From positions 248,001 through 312,000 of the forward strand of contig BGKB01000068.1 of the NCBI GenBank assembly GCA_003116975.1: DNA of 64,000 nucleotides, in the 5' to 3' direction. This stretch comes from Aurantiochytrium sp. KH105. Lineage: Eukaryota > Sar > Bigyra > Thraustochytrida > Thraustochytriidae. This document shows positions 61,068 through 64,000 of this stretch, one piece after another. The position numbers and the translations under genes are program-made. The notes beneath the pieces are model-generated. The model was not told the DNA's origin. It saw only the letters and a program-made list of their open reading frames with translations, and did not search any database. Numbering within the stretch: the first letter of the stretch is position 1; each line of letters starts with the position of its first letter.

Positions 61068-62968
61068 TCAGTTGCTGTCCAGAATGACCTTGAGATTCGT
61101 CAACTTCTCCTGAGTGGCTTGTAGAACACGTTTACTTTGTGGACCAAGAGAATTATTTGCGAGAACAAACTTGCAAAGAGCCGAGCTTGTGTTGGCCTCG
61201 AGGCCACGAACGAGACTGGTAATGTGATTGTCGCTGAGCGAGGCACACGCGAGGCTGTCATTCCGAGTGCAAAGTTAGTGAGTGAGCCAGACCTGTTCGG
61301 ACGGGGGAAAAGAGGCGTCTTGTCTCAGAAGACATGCATTGATTCACACCTACATGAGTTTTTGTAAATGTGTATTGAGACGAAGCAAATCCTCGAGGGC
61401 CTTGGTGCCCGCCTCCCCGCAAGGATTGCCGGATAAGCTGCGCGTCAGCAACAAAGCAAAAGAATAAGTGTAAGGTCAGTCGGACTTTCTTGTGCAGCCT
61501 CATGAGCGAGAAAGATCGTGCAAAGACACTTACTCGAGCTCTATGAGAGATGTATTTGACCAGAGCGCTTCTGCAATTTGCCGCAGACCCTCACTTCCCA
61601 AACGTGTAAAGGGGAGACTGTGAAGCGTTGGCGTCGATCGCATGTTAGTCTGCAATTGAAGGTTGGGTCATGTGCCGACGCGAGACGTACATGAGGCATT
61701 CCAATGATGTATTATTCGTCAAGGCAGCGGCGAGTGCGCTTGCTCCCGTCACAGCGATTGCGTTATATCCAAGGCTGCACGCATGAACACATTCATCAAT
61801 GAGTCAGTCTCTCTCTCTCTCTTCAACAAAAGTGTTTCTGCAATTTCTCGCGACCGGAGCTTACTTGAGATGCAAAAGATGCTGGTTGGTCTGGAGCACC
61901 TCAGCGATCACCTGTGCGCCGCCCGAGCCCAATGAAGTGTTCTGAAGACTAGTACCACACGAGAAGCAACGTCAGCCTCTTACGTTACTGTGCGCATGCA
62001 TGTGCGACAGTCATTTGTAACGTACTTGAGAGTTGTCAGCGTTTCGCTCTTGTTTATTGCGTCAGATATTGCTCTCACCCCACGAGGACCGATGACGTTG
62101 TTTGAAAGATTGAGATCCACAAGTCGGGCATCCTCCAACATGCTCGCAATAGCAGTCATGTCGGCAAGTACAATGCCGTTAAAGCCGAGATCGAGCTTTG
62201 TCAGCGACGATTGGCCCACGGCGGTGGCGATGGTTCGAAGGCTCCTGCTCCCGATATTATTGTTTTGAAGGCTGAGAGGTTTGTTTGGGTTTCAGTCAGT
62301 GGAGAGTCATTTCGAGAAAAAGCGCTGCGAAAAACGTACCTCAAGCTTTCGAGGCTGCGGTTTGCCTCGAGCGCTTTGGCGATTTTTTCGCTGCCTACGG
62401 GACCAATGTTGTTCCAGCTCAGGCTTTTATTTGCGCCGCGTACAACAAAGAAAAAGTTAGACCACACAACTCGCAGCTCGACCTGCCTGGTCCAGCTTCG
62501 AGACGAAAGGACACGAAGAAGAACAAAGATCGGGAGGAATGAAGGGAAAGAACTTACTCGAGATTTTTCAGAGCGAAAGCGGGGTTTTTAATGGCCGCGG
62601 CAAAATGTTTTGCACCTTCGGCCCCAATGTTGTTATTGCTGACGCTGTTTTGCGCAAGACAGGCATAAGCGTGAGTGCATTGCAAAGACATGGTCGCTGC
62701 GCGCATGCCAAACTATCCGAGTGCGTCAAGAGAAGCACCCAGACCGAACGTACTTGAGCGCGATCAGCGTGTCATTTTGCACGAGCATGTCTGCGAGCAT
62801 TTTGGCCCCTTCAGGCCCCAGTGCATTGTCGTGAAGATCAAGCGCCCGCAAGGTCTTATTGGTCTCGAGCTCAACCGCCAGGGGGCGCAAGTTGGTCTCC
62901 CTGAGGCAGCGCCCCTCCAGCGAGAGCTCCTCGGCGCCGCCCCGCACGCTCGTCAGCGCGCGCTGCAT
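61068..62968 (-). CDS. RNI-type leucine-rich repeat protein, 384 aa, nine exons
   Basis: Exons (minus strand, first to last) 62754-62968, 62558-62644, 62340-62423, 62026-62271, 61865-61948, 61691-61774, 61534-61617, 61354-61437 and 61068-61254 join to a 1155-nt frame with no stop until the end. Each internal exon of 84-87 nt is one 28-residue ribonuclease-inhibitor LRR, for example LSWNNIGPVGSEKIAKALEA and LNLSNNVIGPRGVRAISDAI; exon 4 carries nearly three repeats' worth and shows a lost intron boundary. All introns are phase 2. Donors are GTACGT (four), GTAAGT (two), GTAAGC and GTAGGT; introns are 68-134 bp. The last acceptor could alternatively lie 15 nt further in. NLRC3-like repeats bind partner proteins; the partner is unknown. 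Confidence 0.9.
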
Positions 62969-63728
62969 TCTGCGCTTCGTCCCGTCCCGTCGCGTCCCGG
63001 CGCGTGCGAGAGAGAATCAATCGATCGAATGCGCAAGGAAAGAAAGAAACCTGGCTGGGACGGCCCGCGCGCGCCGAGCCGGCGGCCCGGGCTGCCTGCG
63101 TGCGGCGCCGTCGCCTCCGCGCAGGGCCGCCCTCCCTCCGGACTGCCCGCGCGCGCTTGCCCGTCTGCAGTGCCCGGCCGCGCGAGGCGTTCGTTCTGCT
63201 CGGTCTGTCTAGTAGTAGTTAGTAGTACTCGCGGTCGGTCACTCGCGGCGGTCAGGCAGGGCGGCGGCGCGTTACTGTGGTCTTCTATACAAGGTCCGGT
63301 GCAGGTGGTACCCGGGGCAAGCAGACGCGAGGACCCCGGGTCCGCTGCGCGCTTTGCGCGATACCGGAATCGTATTTGAGCCCTGGCACCTTGACAGCGC
63401 GCGAGAGAGTGGAGGAAGCAGGTCCGTCGTTGCAGTGGCTCTCTGCCAGTGGTGGAGGCCTCGCCTCAGGAAAGAATGAGCAACCAGTGGCAGGTCGGGA
63501 GGATTGGAGCCTCATAGCGAGCAGGGGAACAGGGAGGAGGAGGAAGACGAAGAGAAGGAGGACGGGGGAGAGGAATCGGATGAACACGACCGCCCGCTCC
63601 TGTTTCGGGAAAGAAGAGGAAAGAAAGGAAAAGATGCGCTCTATATTGTCGTCGTTCTGTCAAGCTCTGCTCTGCTCTGCTCTGTTCTGCTCTACTTTAC
63701 GTGGCATGCTTTACTACAACAGACTCTA
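62969..63728. promoter_or_regulatory. Upstream region of the LRR gene
   Basis: GC-rich left of 63350; GGAGGAA/GAAGAAGGAG purine sequence at 63530-63560 and TCTGCTCTGCTC units at 63665-63690. No gene supported. The right part should be the 3-prime flank of the edge gene. Confidence 0.45.
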
Positions 63729-64000
63729 TCATGTCAAATCGACAACATCTGTACTGCTTTGATCATCAGGCCCATGGCCAGCAGACGTAGAGGAAGACGA
63801 CGAAGAGGAGGAGGAGGAGGAAGAGGAGGAGGAAGAGGATGGCTTCGAGCGAGCGGCACCGATAGCGGCCGCGCTCGCCCCTGCATCGACCCCCGATGCT
63901 GACGCTGCAACGATTTCGTCTTCTACAACGACGTCGTCGTCATCCATGCTCGGAAGTGTTTTACCCGAGAGGAAACAGTCATCTCCGCAACGACGCTGAA
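63729..64000 (-). CDS. C-terminal end of an unidentified protein (start outside window)
   Basis: Minus-strand frame open from the window edge to a stop at 63729, with no stop upstream of the in-frame Met at 63947. The visible tail is Cys-containing (CGDDCFLSGKTLPS), then acidic (MDDDDVVVEDE), Ala-rich, and then a Ser17 run from TCC/TCT triplets at 63795-63840, ending DVVDLT. It is only a disordered tail, so family cannot be called. It could also be a shorter frame beginning at 63947. Confidence 0.5.
   Translation of the reverse strand, partial: QRRCGDDCFLSGKTLPSMDDDDVVVEDEIVAASASGVDAGASAAAIGAARSKPSSSSSSSSSSSSSSSSSTSAGHGPDDQSSTDVVDLT

Noticed and set aside
1-64000. tRNA, rRNA, snRNA genes and LTR or DNA transposons
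   Set aside because: No cloverleaf, conserved T-loop or snRNA signature was seen by eye, and no terminal repeats with transposase or reverse transcriptase motifs. A tRNAscan-SE, Infernal or repeat-library search would be needed to exclude divergent copies.

Overview
This window is nuclear DNA from a GC-rich, intron-poor eukaryote. I infer a stramenopile, most likely a thraustochytrid (Labyrinthulomycetes). The evidence is the mix of core eukaryotic genes (60S uL15/RPL27A, TMA7, APC10, PP2A B55, HIRA-complex ubinuclein, two DEAD-box helicases), mostly single-exon genes, and a possible motile-cilium (CFAP298-like) protein. The organism name is inference; nothing in the sequence fixes it. No tRNA, rRNA, CRISPR array or intact mobile element was recognised.

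Layout, left to right. 1-4058 (-): partial secreted Cys-rich protein with four PAN/apple-like modules. 4059-9404: long simple-sequence region, a 102/201-bp tandem repeat array and two single-N assembly joins. 9405-10187 (+): unknown protein. 10372-12072 (-): DECD-box helicase. 12633-13724 (+): small ATP-dependent DNA ligase. 14744-15769 (+): alpha/beta hydrolase. 16211-17659 (-): START-domain protein. 20380-21822 (+): SANT/Myb-like protein. 22744-25293 (+): ubinuclein-like histone chaperone subunit, followed directly by a 29-copy 10-bp minisatellite. 26750-27199 (+): RPL27A. 27909-28807 (+): APC10, three exons. 29220-35420 (-): a 2066-residue LRR / Cys-rich / polytopic-membrane / kinase receptor. 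37084-37761 (+): TLC-like membrane protein. 38257-39279 (-): Pro-rich coiled-coil protein. 40035-41555 (-): RNI/LRR protein. 42523-43983 (+): Cys-cluster protein. 44998-47169 (+): tandem alpha/beta hydrolase whose second half has lost its nucleophile. 47547-49328 (-): DEAD-box helicase. 50078-50251 (+): TMA7. 50405-52213 (-): secreted S28 peptidase. 52440-53340: decayed coding-like sequence. 55547-57061 (+): PP2A B55. 57849-58604 (-): multi-span membrane protein. 59344-60858 (+): CFAP298-like/HIT1_C-like protein. 61068-62968 (-): nine-exon LRR protein with one repeat per exon. 63729-64000 (-): C-terminus of a further gene.

The genes are not an operon or pathway cluster. Organisation is nevertheless regular. 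Convergent neighbours are separated by about 150-790 bp. Divergent neighbours share 0.5-5.3 kb GC-rich upstream regions that are filled with tetranucleotide repeats, often close to the start codon. A CACTTGCG-type element and the palindrome TAGGCCTA recur in these noncoding regions.

The most unusual items are the receptor kinase architecture, the LRR gene built from 84-nt phase-2 exons, the hydrolase pseudo-domain fusion, the apparent CFAP298/HIT1_C fusion and the upstream tetranucleotide pattern.
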